The notes under the pieces: model-generated
What the model was told of the DNA's origin: nothing
The model's input: only the letters and a program-made list of their open reading frames with translations
The model's database searches: none
NCBI GenBank assembly: GCA_966210515.1
Contig: CBIHLM010000013.1
Location: forward strand, 1 to 64,000
Length of the DNA stretch: 64,000 nt
Reading direction: 5' to 3'
DNA from: Paradesertivirga sp966210515
GTDB taxonomy: Bacteria > Bacteroidota > Bacteroidia > Sphingobacteriales > Sphingobacteriaceae
Shown: in pieces, positions 1 to 10,700 of the stretch
Numbering within the stretch: the stretch's first letter is position 1
Layout of the letters: each line of letters begins with the position of its first letter
Made by a program: the position numbers and the translations under genes

Positions 1-47
1 TAATAAACTACCAAACTGTGTATCACCCTTTTTCCAAAAAGCAATAA

Positions 48-150
48 GCGTTTTTAGAAAATTAACCTATAGAAAATAAACAAAATAAAAGGTGGAATCA
101 ATGACTAAACAGCATCTATTCCGGTAACTGTCTGTGAAATCATTTCTCAC
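48..150 (+). repeat. Leader-like element, copy 1
   Basis: This stretch aligns along its whole length (about 103 bp) with 7609-7712, which lies in the leader of the second SusC gene. Shared blocks include a T-run followed by AAATTAAC, the string AACAGCA, and AATCATTTCTCA at the 3' end. Here the copy sits upstream of the promoter at 254 rather than between a promoter and its gene, so it may be a relic of an older SusC leader. No gene is seen in 1-450. The similarity is visible by eye, but its function is unknown. Confidence 0.55.
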
Positions 151-202
151 TAGTCGATGGAATAATTTCAAGCGGAAAAATGCTGTTAGATCTAATGGTA
201 AT

Positions 203-261
203 ATCCTATACTATCTTGAAAAAATACTATAGAAAGTTGCGGTCTTTTTAAGATAAGTTTG
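203..261 (+). promoter_or_regulatory. Regulated promoter of the first SusC/SusD unit
   Basis: Two direct half-sites, ATCCTAT (203-209) and ATACTAT (224-230), are spaced 21 bp apart. A Bacteroidota -7 box, TAAGTTTG, follows at 254-261. No TTTG is present where the -33 element should be, which suggests dependence on an activator. The same layout recurs before 7740, 13686, 16934 and 45460. A 190-bp leader without a gene follows. The pattern is seen in the sequence; the role as an activator site is inferred. Confidence 0.6.
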
Positions 262-450
262 GTAAAGCAATTATAACCAATACTTCTTAAAAAAACATTA
301 AAATTTAAACCTAACCGAAATTAAAAGCTCTTGAATGGAAAAAGAAAATTAATAATTCGTTAGATCCGGTGATTGATATATCATGCTGATCGTATTTATT
401 CCTAAAAACGGAATTGAAATTTATCTAGCAAAATTAACGATTAATACAAT

Positions 451-3400
451 ATGAATTTACTTTTACAAACGCAGTATTATTTAAGTAAGAGTTCTAAAGT
501 GAGCCTTGCTTTATTAATGTCGCTTTATTTAACAGAGGCATCTTACGCTGAAACTCAAAATAACAGCTTCAGTTTTTCCGTAAATAATACTTCACGAGAA
601 AATATTACAGGAACAGTTAAAGATGAGAAGGGAGAACCCTTACCCGGAGTAACTGTTAAAATAAAAGGCACAACTACAGCAACAACTACCGATGTTAATG
701 GAGTTTACCGAATTAATCTTCCGACAGGAAACGAAACATTGGTTTTTAGTTTTATCGGTTTTAAATCCAAAGAAGTTCAAGTTGGTACCCAAACAGTAAT
801 AAACGTTGTTTTGTCTGAAGATGCAGCAAGTCTTGAAGAGGTTGTTATCAATGTTGGATATGGGACAAAAAAGAAAAGCGAACATCTGGGTTCTTCGGCA
901 ACAGTGAATCCGGAAGATTTACAGGATATCCCTGGGCCAAATCTTGCAGCAGCACTACGTGGCCGTGTAGCAGGGGTTAGTGTGAATGAAGTTTCTGGCC
1001 GACCAGGGGCAGGAATTACACTTAATGTTCGTAATTCAACGACAACATCCAATACAAATACAATAGGAACAACTAATGAGCCTCTGTATATCATTGATGG
1101 TATTTCAATGCCTAATAGTGACGCTTTCAACAATCTTGACGCGTCGATGGTCGAAAGTATGACTATTTTAAAGGATGCATCCGCGGCAATTTATGGCGCG
1201 GCAGGTGCCAAAGGAGTTGTGTTGATCACCACTAAGCGAGGTAAAGTAGGTAAGCCTTCAATTAACTACAATGGATATATGGGTGTTTCGGACAATGCGA
1301 AAAAGGCAGATATGTTGTCGCCATTTGAGCTTGCACAGGTATTAAACGAAGGCGTTCGTATTGGGAATAGACCAGCCAACGAATTGTTTAGTACTGCTGA
1401 TCTCGATTACCTTCGAAATTACCAGGGCAAAAGTTGGTACGACCAGCTTTGGAGTGCTTCGATGATGCAGCGTCATAACCTAAGCATTTCCGGTGGAAAT
1501 GATAAACTGACGTTCTTTGCCGGCGGTAGTTTCCAAAACGAAAACGGGAACTATGAGGGACTCAAAGCAGATAAATACACGTTTAGGACCGGGATGAATG
1601 CTACTATTTTCCCCGGTTTGAAAGCCGATCTTGCGTTCAACGTTGATCATAACGTGAACAAGATGAGGAACAACGGCTCGGATCAAGATCAAGTCTTCTA
1701 CGAGATGATAGTTGCCGCTCCAGCATGGAGGCCACTTACTATCAACGGATTACCTGTGGACTTGGGTCCAGGTGTAGTTAACCCCTTGGCCTTGTTAAAT
1801 TCAGGATATTACGACAATAGAGATAGAACCGGCTATCGTATTAATGCTAGCTTGAGTTATGCACCAGAATTTGTAAAGGGATTAACGGCGAAACTTCAGA
1901 TTTCACAGGGATCTACTTCCAACAAGTCCAGAAATTATATTCCACCGTACGAGGTTTATAACTTCGAACGCTTCGGGAATGACAATCGGTTCTATAGCGA
2001 TGTGCCCTCTTCTGTTTCTTCAAGATATTATGTAGATGGAGCTAACGCCCGAACTAGCGCCGGGCAGGGCTCAGGCAATAGTTATCAAGGCTTCTTCACG
2101 CTTCAATATGCTAAAACCATTGCAGCGCACACCTTCAATGTACTTGCAGGGGGAGAGCAGACAGTGAACTATAATGAGACTCATTCACAAATCTGGCTTA
2201 ATCAGTTAGTTCCGGGAGTAGAAGACCCTTGGGGTTTTAGCAACAATAATATCCCGGTACCTAACAGGCAGGTATTTGAATCTACAAAAAGGTCGTTCTT
2301 TGGCCGGCTTTCGTATGATTTCAATAAGAGATATTTGATTGAAGGTGTTGCACGTCTTGACGCCTCATCAAACTTCGCGAGAAGCAGCCGCTGGGGGATT
2401 TCGCCAAATATCGGCCTGGGCTGGATAGTGAGCAATGAAAACTTTTTTAAGGATAATATCAGATTTGTTAATTTCTTGAAATTAAAAGCCAATTGGGGTA
2501 TCACAGGTGAAGACCGCGTAGAACAGAGGCTATGGCAGGAACGTTATATTGTAGGTTTGAACGATGGATACTTATTTGGAGATAATAACAACGGTATAGG
2601 TCTCAATCCTAACGTGTTGCCGAATCCAAACATAACCTGGGAAAAGAAGCGTACCATGAACATCGGTCTTGAGACCTCTATGTTTAACAATAAGCTTGAT
2701 TTTGGGGTTGAGGTTTTCCAGAATTATGTTTATGACGGATTTGACGGGGGGGTAGACAGGATATATCCTATGTTTGCGGGCTTTAAATCGGCAGTAGTAA
2801 ATTATCGTGAGGCGTATAACTGGGGAACTGAATTTACGATAGGTTATAAAGCAAAGGTAGCGAGGGAGTTGAATCTGAACACCAGCATAAACTTTAGCTA
2901 CGGCAATTCAGTTGAAGCCAGGACCTTTTATAACCCCGCCGATCTGCGGTTTAATAGGGGTGAAGATATTATTACTGTCGGGTTGGATCCACGTTATTAT
3001 AGCAGCAGTAACATTGGTCTTATTGCAAAAGGTATATTACGCACCCAGGAAGAAGTAGATGCCTTTATTTCAGCAAATCCCAACTATCTTGTAGGGTCAG
3101 GAGGTAACAGAACTTCTCCGCAGGTTGGCTGGCTTGTCTATGAAGATGTAAGCCAGGATGGCGTTATCGATGAAAACGACATGGTTCCAATGTTCAAAAA
3201 TCCTCAGCCATGGCTTTCCTCAGGTATTAACCTTTCCCTCGGATATAGGAGTTTAAACTTAAGTACAAATATTGCAGCACGTTTTGGGGGAAAAGTTTTT
3301 TACGACTCTCGGGCAAGAGTAAATCCATCTACGAGCAAAAACGTTTTAGGGATCTGGAGAGACCGCTGGACGCCAGAAAATCCTATGTCGGGCATGATGC

Positions 3401-3669
3401 CACGATTTGATGATCCGACTTTAACCCGGAATTCTACATTTTGGGCAGTAGATGGCACTATGATTCGAGTGAATAATATGACCTTGAGCTATAAAATACC
3501 AGAGCGGGTATTAAAGGCGACGGGATTAGGAAGTGCTCGTATTTTGGCCACGGGAAATAATTTGTGGAATATTATCAATCCCCTTCCATACAAAGATCCG
3601 TACACAAGTAGCGCATATAATTATCCAACTATACGGACAATATCACTAGGATTAAACGTTGGTTTTTAA
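451..3669 (+). CDS. SusC-type TonB-dependent outer-membrane transporter
   Basis: This 1072-residue protein is a SusC/RagA porin that would import oligosaccharides across the outer membrane with energy from TonB. A signal peptide ends near residue 33. A carboxypeptidase-regulatory-like beta-sandwich spans about 51-125, with the TonB-box region (EEVVINVGYG) at about 129-138. The plug follows (LYIIDGISMP, then ILKDASAAIYG) and then the long beta-barrel. A calcium-type loop (DGVIDENDM) lies late in the barrel, as in many SusC proteins. It is followed after 5 bp by its SusD partner. The N-terminal domain is closely similar to that of the SusC at 7740, so the two are related paralogues. The substrate is inferred as pectin-derived from the neighbours. 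Confidence 0.95.
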   Translation: MNLLLQTQYYLSKSSKVSLALLMSLYLTEASYAETQNNSFSFSVNNTSRENITGTVKDEKGEPLPGVTVKIKGTTTATTTDVNGVYRINLPTGNETLVFSFIGFKSKEVQVGTQTVINVVLSEDAASLEEVVINVGYGTKKKSEHLGSSATVNPEDLQDIPGPNLAAALRGRVAGVSVNEVSGRPGAGITLNVRNSTTTSNTNTIGTTNEPLYIIDGISMPNSDAFNNLDASMVESMTILKDASAAIYGAAGAKGVVLITTKRGKVGKPSINYNGYMGVSDNAKKADMLSPFELAQVLNEGVRIGNRPANELFSTADLDYLRNYQGKSWYDQLWSASMMQRHNLSISGGNDKLTFFAGGSFQNENGNYEGLKADKYTFRTGMNATIFPGLKADLAFNVDHNVNKMRNNGSDQDQVFYEMIVAAPAWRPLTINGLPVDLGPGVVNPLALLNSGYYDNRDRTGYRINASLSYAPEFVKGLTAKLQISQGSTSNKSRNYIPPYEVYNFERFGNDNRFYSDVPSSVSSRYYVDGANARTSAGQGSGNSYQGFFTLQYAKTIAAHTFNVLAGGEQTVNYNETHSQIWLNQLVPGVEDPWGFSNNNIPVPNRQVFESTKRSFFGRLSYDFNKRYLIEGVARLDASSNFARSSRWGISPNIGLGWIVSNENFFKDNIRFVNFLKLKANWGITGEDRVEQRLWQERYIVGLNDGYLFGDNNNGIGLNPNVLPNPNITWEKKRTMNIGLETSMFNNKLDFGVEVFQNYVYDGFDGGVDRIYPMFAGFKSAVVNYREAYNWGTEFTIGYKAKVARELNLNTSINFSYGNSVEARTFYNPADLRFNRGEDIITVGLDPRYYSSSNIGLIAKGILRTQEEVDAFISANPNYLVGSGGNRTSPQVGWLVYEDVSQDGVIDENDMVPMFKNPQPWLSSGINLSLGYRSLNLSTNIAARFGGKVFYDSRARVNPSTSKNVLGIWRDRWTPENPMSGMMPRFDDPTLTRNSTFWAVDGTMIRVNNMTLSYKIPERVLKATGLGSARILATGNNLWNIINPLPYKDPYTSSAYNYPTIRTISLGLNVGF

Positions 3670-3674
3670 ATATT

Positions 3675-5549
3675 ATGAAAATGACTATCCAATATAAAAA
3701 TATTTTCAAATTAAGTGCGGCTTTCGCGCTTACCGCAGTGCTGGGCACAGCCTGCGTGAACAAAGACGAGTTTTTCGAACTGCCAGACAGGCAAGGTATA
3801 GATGCCAATATCTGGAGTACTGAGGGGGCTGTAGAAATGCATCTTAGGGAAACTTATGATATGTCGACTCCCCGTTTTCCGCATCAGGAATCGTATGATC
3901 GTTTACCAATTCACATGGCAAGCGATGAGAACTTTTTTTCAGGTAACGATCAATGGGCTAAAGCAGCACTCGGCCTGGAAGGGACCCTTGCTAATAACGA
4001 CGTCCGCTTTGTTGGTAACAGATATCAGGGTAATAATTTCGGAGATAATCGCTATTTTGATATTGCACGCTCCAATAATGCAATTGCATTCATTCCGGGA
4101 GGTTCAATTCCGGAGGCGGCTAAAAAGCGAATTTTAGGCCAATATTACTTTTTGCGTGCGTTTAATTATTTCGAATTAGTGAAGGTTTATGGCGGTGTAC
4201 CTCTTGTATTGACTCCCCAAGGTCCTAGTAACTTGAATGTAAGCGGTCGTGCAAGTGCAAAAGAATGTTTTGACCAGATACTTAGTGATTTAGAAAACTC
4301 TATTTCTAATTTGGATGGAGTTGTTTGGGGTAATAATGACTGGGGTCGCATTAACAAAGAGATTGCTACGGTGATGAAGGCCAAAGTTCTCCTTTATTGG
4401 GCAAGTCCGCAATTCAATCCAAACAATGATGCTGCAAGATGGGAAACTGCTTTGACAGCTAACAAGGTAGCTTACGACCTTTGTATAGCAAACGGACGGA
4501 GCCTAGTGCCAAACTATGCAAACATTTTTCTGTTAGAAGGTAGCAATAATAAAGAAGCGATTTTTGTTCGCCCATATTCAAAAACTCTTGAGCGACGGGG
4601 ACATAATACAGAGAATAGAGTGCGCCCGAATTCTGAGGGAGGTTCGAGTTCTAATGCCTTTATTCCAACCATTATCTTACTGGATGCTTATCCAATGAGA
4701 GACGGTAATCTGCCTGGTCAGCCTGGTGCCTATACATATGATGATGTCATGTTTTGGCAAAATCGTGACCCTCGTTTCGAGGCAACTTTCGCTTATAATG
4801 GTTCAGTATGGCCTTTAAGTGGTAAAGCAGGCCGTAAGCAGTGGAATTACGTTAACGCTACGAATAATGGTGTGAATGAGTCGGGAAACTATGGAGTGTA
4901 TTCAAAACGATTTTCTGATCCAACTATCCCTCAAGCCTCTGTAAATTATACAAATAACCTTGGTGGCAATGGTATGGACTGGATCGAGCTACGTCTAGCC
5001 GAAGTAATGCTAAACTATGCGGAATGCGCAAACGAGACTGGTGATATTGCTACTGCAAAGAATATGGTTCGTCAAATCCGTCAGAGAGCCGGAATACAAC
5101 AGGGTGCAGGAAGCAACGACTATGGCTTAGGCTCAATTAGTGGTGCAGGACAAGCAATGCGCGATTTGATTACAAATGAAAGATTCGTAGAGTTTGCCTT
5201 TGAGAATAAGCGCAATGCAGATTTACGTCGTCTGAGAAAATGGCATACTTTAAGTGGTACTATATCTACTATTAGAATAACGTTGAAAAGCACCTCTCAA
5301 AAGGCTTTGTTAGAAGCGCCGAGCGCTACTAATCCTGCGGTACAGATGAGAGATCAGCTTGATATTAACAATAAAGCCGTATATACCACATATTTCCAGA
5401 AAGCAATTTTAACTCCAGCAAATATCGGTTCATTCTCGATACCTGAACACCATTATTTTTACACCTTTCATAACGATTTTATGGCTTCCAGCCCGCTTTT
5501 ACAGCATACTATTGGTTGGGCAAATGGCACTTTTGATCCGTTGAACTAG
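3675..5549 (+). CDS. SusD/RagB family glycan-binding lipoprotein
   Basis: This 624-residue surface lipoprotein is the partner lid of the preceding SusC. The lipobox LGTAC places the acylated cysteine at residue 27. The SusD pattern is clear: an N-terminal segment followed by TPR-like helices (GQYYFLRAFNYFELVKVYGG), then a conserved C-terminal part with ELRLAEVMLNYAE, an IRQRAGI block and ERFVEFAFENKRNADLRRL. It binds glycan and delivers it to SusC, as is established for the family. It lies 5 bp after susC and 19 bp before a third lipoprotein, so the three are presumably one transcript. The exact ligand cannot be read from the sequence. Confidence 0.95.
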   Translation: MKMTIQYKNIFKLSAAFALTAVLGTACVNKDEFFELPDRQGIDANIWSTEGAVEMHLRETYDMSTPRFPHQESYDRLPIHMASDENFFSGNDQWAKAALGLEGTLANNDVRFVGNRYQGNNFGDNRYFDIARSNNAIAFIPGGSIPEAAKKRILGQYYFLRAFNYFELVKVYGGVPLVLTPQGPSNLNVSGRASAKECFDQILSDLENSISNLDGVVWGNNDWGRINKEIATVMKAKVLLYWASPQFNPNNDAARWETALTANKVAYDLCIANGRSLVPNYANIFLLEGSNNKEAIFVRPYSKTLERRGHNTENRVRPNSEGGSSSNAFIPTIILLDAYPMRDGNLPGQPGAYTYDDVMFWQNRDPRFEATFAYNGSVWPLSGKAGRKQWNYVNATNNGVNESGNYGVYSKRFSDPTIPQASVNYTNNLGGNGMDWIELRLAEVMLNYAECANETGDIATAKNMVRQIRQRAGIQQGAGSNDYGLGSISGAGQAMRDLITNERFVEFAFENKRNADLRRLRKWHTLSGTISTIRITLKSTSQKALLEAPSATNPAVQMRDQLDINNKAVYTTYFQKAILTPANIGSFSIPEHHYFYTFHNDFMASSPLLQHTIGWANGTFDPLN

Positions 5550-5568
5550 TATATCTAAAAAAAATAAT

Positions 5569-6531
5569 ATGAAACTAACATATTTTATAGCGTCATGTCT
5601 CCTTGCCTCTATCTCGCTGGGGTCTTGCAAAAAGGAGGTAGATAACATTTACAACATGTTTGACGATGTCAAAGTGACTTTCCAGGCAACAAGTCCTAAT
5701 GCGGTTACTGATTATAGAACATATAACGAAGGGGATGAAATTGTGATCGAATACACAATAACTTCTGCCAAAGAGGATATGGCAGCAATTGTTGTTACGC
5801 GCGACGCGCTTAGTCCGGAAACCGTACAGATGGTTACGCTTACGCCGACTGACGATAAGCGGTCATATTCTGGTGTTGTTACGTTCAACGCAACTCGTGC
5901 CGGTGAAAGTACTTACCGTATATATGCTTTGAATAAGCAGCAAGTATATATTGGAGATGGCTATACTAAAGTAACGGTTAACGTTACACCTAACTTTAAC
6001 TATACTACTCAAAAGAATGTATACTTGCCGGATAGCGTTGCGAATAGTACAAGGGCGTCATACTATTCTATAAAACTCGGTAAGGCATTCACCTACGAGG
6101 AGGCGAAAGCAGTGTCTGCAGATATTGATTTTGCTATCTATCGCTCACTTGCTCCTGCGGGTACGAGCCCTGCTAACACCATCGGTGGATATTGGTACCA
6201 TATATATTCGCCTGCTGCAACGACGCTTCCTTTTGCCGTGTATGATTTAAGTACCTGGACTAAACGCACGACAAAGTTTAGCCTTCCGTTGAGTGAAGCG
6301 AACCAGTTTAGAGATCGTTTGATTTCAGGCGTTGAGATAGGGACGTACGTAGGTACGAAGTCTGTTACCTTAGATCAAACTCCAAAGACACAAGCCGGTC
6401 ACATTAGAGTAGGATCTGTAGTTTATTTCAAAACACCGGAGAATAAGCTAGGTGCCATTTATTTTAGACAGATTACAACTGATACAGACGGTAAGTGGTT
6501 TGCCAATATTTTTGTGAAGGTTCAGAAGTAG
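5569..6531 (+). CDS. Surface lipoprotein of unknown family, third gene of the SusCD unit
   Basis: I do not recognise a named family. The 320-residue protein has a short signal peptide with lipobox SLGSC (cysteine 20). About 110 residues that look like an Ig/PKD-type beta-sandwich follow, and then a second beta-rich region with several aromatic residues. Position directly after SusD, lipidation and beta-rich make-up are what is usual for SusE/F-like or other surface glycan-binding proteins, so a glycan-binding role is likely but inferred. It is the last gene before a strong terminator at 6553-6592. Confidence 0.7.
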   Translation: MKLTYFIASCLLASISLGSCKKEVDNIYNMFDDVKVTFQATSPNAVTDYRTYNEGDEIVIEYTITSAKEDMAAIVVTRDALSPETVQMVTLTPTDDKRSYSGVVTFNATRAGESTYRIYALNKQQVYIGDGYTKVTVNVTPNFNYTTQKNVYLPDSVANSTRASYYSIKLGKAFTYEEAKAVSADIDFAIYRSLAPAGTSPANTIGGYWYHIYSPAATTLPFAVYDLSTWTKRTTKFSLPLSEANQFRDRLISGVEIGTYVGTKSVTLDQTPKTQAGHIRVGSVVYFKTPENKLGAIYFRQITTDTDGKWFANIFVKVQK

Positions 6532-6552
6532 TTAATTTGAAATATAGAAAAG

Positions 6553-6592
6553 AAGCCGCCTCATAAGTCAATTATGAGGCGGTTTCTTTTTT
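6553..6592 (+). terminator. Intrinsic terminator after the first SusCD unit
   Basis: A stem of about 14 bp (6553-6566 with 6572-6585) has a 5-base loop and is followed by a T-run. It lies 22 bp after the stop of the lipoprotein gene and closes that transcript. Confidence 0.85.
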
Positions 6593-6679
6593 AAGGGGGC
6601 GCGATTGCTGGTAAAGTAGATAGATTTTGCAGAAAAGGCTTCAGTCCTTCCCCTTTTTTAGGTTGTGTGTAGTTGATAT

Positions 6680-7022
6680 TTATCTGATTTCCACTTTAGT
6701 TTTACTCAAGTCCTTCAGGAGAGAGCGCGTGAAGCCCCGATTGTTTTTGATGTGGGCAAAGACAAGCTCAACATCCCAGGCTCGTTTCTTTCGGTAAGCA
6801 ATTCCCTGCTCTGGGTCCAGGCGCTCTTTTACCTTATGCTTAAAGTTTCTGAGTTTGTGGTCTCCACCGTCCGCTTACCCTGAGCTTGAGGCGTACTCCC
6901 TGCATGGAGTGTCCTGTACAATTTCTTGCATAGTAGAGACTAAGGGTTTGCTGGTATTCGATTACTGTTGATGGTTTTACCGGATAAAGGTAAGATTTGG
7001 TCCTGAAGTTTGGGTATCTGCC
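6680..7022 (-). pseudogene. Decayed C-terminal part of an IS1182-type transposase
   Basis: Reading the minus strand in pieces gives recognisable transposase sequence. YQQTLSLYYARNC lies at the upstream end. After frame changes come QGKRTVE and then KHKVKERLDPEQGIAYRKKR, followed by a VELVFAHIKNNRGFTR-type block and a stop at 6680-6682. The order of the Cys-rich patch, the YRKKR block and the FAHIKNNRGF block fits the C-terminus of IS1182-family DDE transposases. At least two frameshifts and internal stops make it non-functional, and the N-terminal catalytic part is absent. No terminal inverted repeats were found. Confidence 0.7.
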
Positions 7023-7331
7023 CAACGGCCGTTAAAGAAATGTCCCTTTTTTATCCCACAAAAGCTTAATCCTCACCGGTATTGATGTTTATTGAAGATC
7101 TGTCCAAAATGATTGATTGCTAACTAATCGAGGTATTTATTGTGTAGGATGTCTTATTAGATTGAGCATATAATAAGTCTACGTCTTTAAGGAAAATTCC
7201 AATATATTATCATTTTCGTGATGGTGTAAAACTGAAAAATTGCACGTGCTCTAACGACTATTTTGCTGACTTTCTAATATTGACTTTCGGCAGGGGTAAA
7301 TTTTCAAAAGATTGTAATTCGTTGCAAATGA
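7023..7331. other. Intergenic DNA without recognisable gene
   Basis: This AT-rich stretch lies between the transposase remnant and the phased T-tracts. I see no convincing reading frame or RNA gene in it. It may contain further decayed insertion-sequence DNA. Confidence 0.5.
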
Positions 7332-7373
7332 GATTTTAAGCTTATTTTAAGTTTATTTTAAGCTTATTTTAAG
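7332..7373 (+). repeat. 11-bp phased T-tract repeat
   Basis: Units at 7332-7340, 7341-7351, 7352-7362 and 7363-7373 repeat TTATTTTAAG with an 11-bp period, close to one helical turn. T-tracts in phase with the helix are expected to bend DNA. The array lies about 85 bp upstream of the activator half-sites at 7458, so it may shape the promoter region. Confidence 0.6.
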
Positions 7374-7457
7374 TCTTTTTACATGTTTATGTTTTCGTTG
7401 TTTTAGAGCTAAAGTCCTATGATTTTAACTTCCATCTAATATTTAGCGTTTGGTAAG

Positions 7458-7516
7458 ATTGTACAATATCTTGAAAAAATGCTATCAAATTTAAACTTTA
7501 TTACCGCTTAATTTTG
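7458..7516 (+). promoter_or_regulatory. Regulated promoter of the second SusC/SusD unit
   Basis: Half-sites ATTGTAC (7458-7464) and ATGCTAT (7479-7485) are 21 bp apart, and the -7 box TAATTTTG lies at 7509-7516. The 15-base segment from ATCTTGAAAAAAT through CTAT is almost identical to the copy at 213-230. Distance from the second half-site to the -7 box is the same as at the first promoter. The leader to the start codon is about 220 bp. Confidence 0.6.
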
Positions 7517-7608
7517 ATATATAAGCTCTAGCCAGCTTTATAACCAATATCAATACTGTCAATACTTAATATGTCGTAGAAAGCAAATCCAATTTGCTTG
7601 AAAGATTT

Positions 7609-7712
7609 CGTTTTTGAAAAAATTAACCCAAAATAAATTAACTCAATGTAAATGGCGGAACTAAAAAAGAACAGCACCCTTTCAGGCTATTGTCCCTGGA
7701 ATCATTTCTCAG
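7609..7712 (+). repeat. Leader-like element, copy 2
   Basis: This copy aligns with 48-150 end to end. Here it lies in the transcribed leader of the second SusC gene and ends 28 bp before the start codon, where it could affect translation or RNA stability. I did not find a clear conserved hairpin by eye. Confidence 0.55.
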
Positions 7713-7739
7713 AATCTTTAAACCTAATTAAAAAGAAAT

Positions 7740-10700
7740 ATGAAGTATAATTTACAGAAACAAGGTAGTTTGAATAAATGCACAAAAGCTGCGTTTATTT
7801 ACTTACTAGTAGCGCTTACTTTAGTTAATGTATCGTATGCCGGAGCCGGCGATGGCACAAGCCTAACAGGATCTAAACGTACTACGTTAAATAAGAGAGA
7901 TAATGTAACAGGTACCGTAACAGATACTAAAGGTGAGCCTTTACCCGGGGTAACTGTAAAAATTAAAGGCACCTCCACAGCAACTATAACTGACGTAAAT
8001 GGCGTCTTTCGTCTTAATTTACCGATGGGTAATGAAACCCTGGTTTTTAGTTTTATTGGATTTAAGACTCAGGAGATTCCGGTAAAGGGTCAAACTTCGT
8101 TCACTGTTAAACTTGCAGAAGATATAAATTCTTTAGAAACAGTTATCGTAACAGGTTATGGTGGTACAACAACAAAGGGTGCTTCTACTGGTGCAATTGA
8201 TGTTTTGGATGCAAAGGAAATCGAGGATTTGCCTTTAGGTAACCTAGGTGCGGCATTGGCTAGCAGAATATTAGGTTTGTCGGTTTCTGGAGGTACTTCT
8301 CGTCCTGGCTCAACAGCTCAGTTGACAGTAAGAAATCCTTTAACATTATCAAAAGATGGGAGCAATTCGCCTTTATACATTATTGATGATGTAATACAAG
8401 TAGATGCCCAAGGCGTGCCTGATAATACACTTTTTAATAATCTTGATCCTTCAGAAGTAGAAAGCATTTCCATTTTAAAGGATGCTGCGGCGGCTATTTA
8501 TGGTTCCCGTGCGGCAAATGGTGCCGTTATTGTTCAAACTAAACGGGGTAAGATTGGTAAACCACGAGTTAGTTACAGTAGTTCATTCGCTATAAACGAT
8601 GAGGCATACCGGACAAAAATGTTAACAGGATATGAGTTTGGGCAATATATGAATATCAGAAATGGTGCTTATGGTTCGAATAGGAGTACTGTTGATAACG
8701 TTTTTACAGCTGAGGAATTAGAGTATTTTAAAGCTAACAACACTGATTGGCTGGACGATGCCTGGACTTCAGCATCCAACATGCGCCATACTTTCAATGT
8801 AAGCGGAGGCGCGGATCGCTCTACGTATTTTGCTAACGTGTCTTATTACACACAGGATGGTAATTTAGGTAGTTTGGATTACAATAAATGGACCTTCAGG
8901 GCTGGTGCAGATGTAAATGTGCTCTCTAACCTAAAGGCTGGTTTACAAGTTTCCGGCACGTTTGATGACCTGACCAAGACGTTTAATAAAATAGGTGGTG
9001 AGCAGGAAGAAAATGATTACAGGAACTTGCTTCGTGCCCCTCAATATGTTCCTTATTATGTGGATGGGAAACCTGTTAAACTTCCGGGAAGTGATGCTTT
9101 GTCGCGTTATAATTATTATGCAATTACCGATCTGAATAATCTTGCAACGGGTAATGACAGAACAACAACCTTTAATCTGTATGCTGAATACGAATTGCCT
9201 TTTGTTAAAGGATTGAAGGCGAGGGCTTCGTATGCTAGAAATTTAGGTTCATCCAGAGGGACACAGGTAGGAACCAGATTTGATATATACGATTTTGGTA
9301 CAGCGCATATAATTAACTCTGATGCTTCAAGTACGGTTAGAAATTATGAAAATGGAAATCGTTTATATTTCTCAAATCGTCATAGCTTATCTTATCAGGC
9401 AAATCTATCAGCAAATTATAACCGTCAATTCGGCCAGCACAATGTAAGTGGTTTCCTTACTGTTGAACGTTCTGAAGCTGAATCTTCTCAAGAGGATGTT
9501 TGGAGGTTTGATCCGACATTGACTACAAATGGCGAACTAAATACTGCATTCGGAGAATATGAGGGAAAAAGTGCTGGAAACGAGTCCGGAACCTTAGGGT
9601 ATGTTGGACGTGCCCACTACGATTATGCAAATAAATATTTAGCTGATGTAGTTTTTCGAAGTGATGCATCTACCAAATTCGCTCCGGAAAATTATTGGGG
9701 GCGGTTTTATTCAGTTGGCTTAGGCTGGGTAGTTTCTGAAGAAAGCTTTTTCAAAGTACCGGCGATTAATTTCTTGAAATTAAGATATTCAGTTGGTTTA
9801 TTGGGAAGAGATGATACCAAGCCGTGGTTATGGAGACAACGTTACACTTATCAGCAGGGTAAGGGCGCTGTATTTGGTGGGAAAGATAATGAATCAGCAA
9901 GCATAGGAATGAAGATGGAAGCATCTCCAAACCGCGATGCAACCTGGAGTGACGAATTCAAACAAAACTTAGGTTTAGATGCTCGTTTTCTTGACTCGCG
10001 TCTTTCTACTACAATTGAAGCCTTTTATAATAAAGGAACTAACATGCTAATCGAAAGAACAGCCAATGTTCCTGTTACAGTTGGTGGAAGTGTTGCTTCC
10101 GTAAATTTTGGAGCTGTAGATTTCTTTGGATATGAAATAGGTTTAGGCTGGAGTGATAATCTTGGAAAAGATTTCAGATATGGAATTGACACCCGTTTCT
10201 CATGGTACGACAATAAGCAACATAAAGGAAACTTTAACGATAGTGATGTGAATTATCCTTGGATGCCTCAACCTGGAAAATCTACGGACATCGGCCAGTG
10301 GGGATATGACTATTTGGGGATGTTCAAAAGCCAGGAAGAAATCGATAGCTATGTGCAACAATATAATATCACAGAGGTGCATGATGTAGAAGCGGATCAG
10401 CTAAAACCTGGAATGTTATATTACAGAGATGTGAGAGGTCCTTTACAAGCTGATGGTTCTTTTGCCGCACCGGATGGTATTGTAGATGAAAACGATCAGG
10501 TTCTATTGGCGAAAAAAGCTGATAATCATTATGGTTTCGGGATAACCCTGAGGTTTGGCTATAAAGGATTTAGTTTTGATAGTGCAATAGGTGGTTCATT
10601 TGGCGGATGGTCTGAGATTGATGCCAGAAAGCCTTTACATCAGAATATCAGCAGGATCTATCAAAGTGTTCCTGCTTACTGGAATGATATTTATGACCCG

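Noticed and set aside
640..1133. Minus-strand open frames inside the SusC gene (and many similar ones throughout the window)
   Set aside because: They lie wholly within strongly supported + strand genes, match no protein pattern and reflect codon bias of the real frame.
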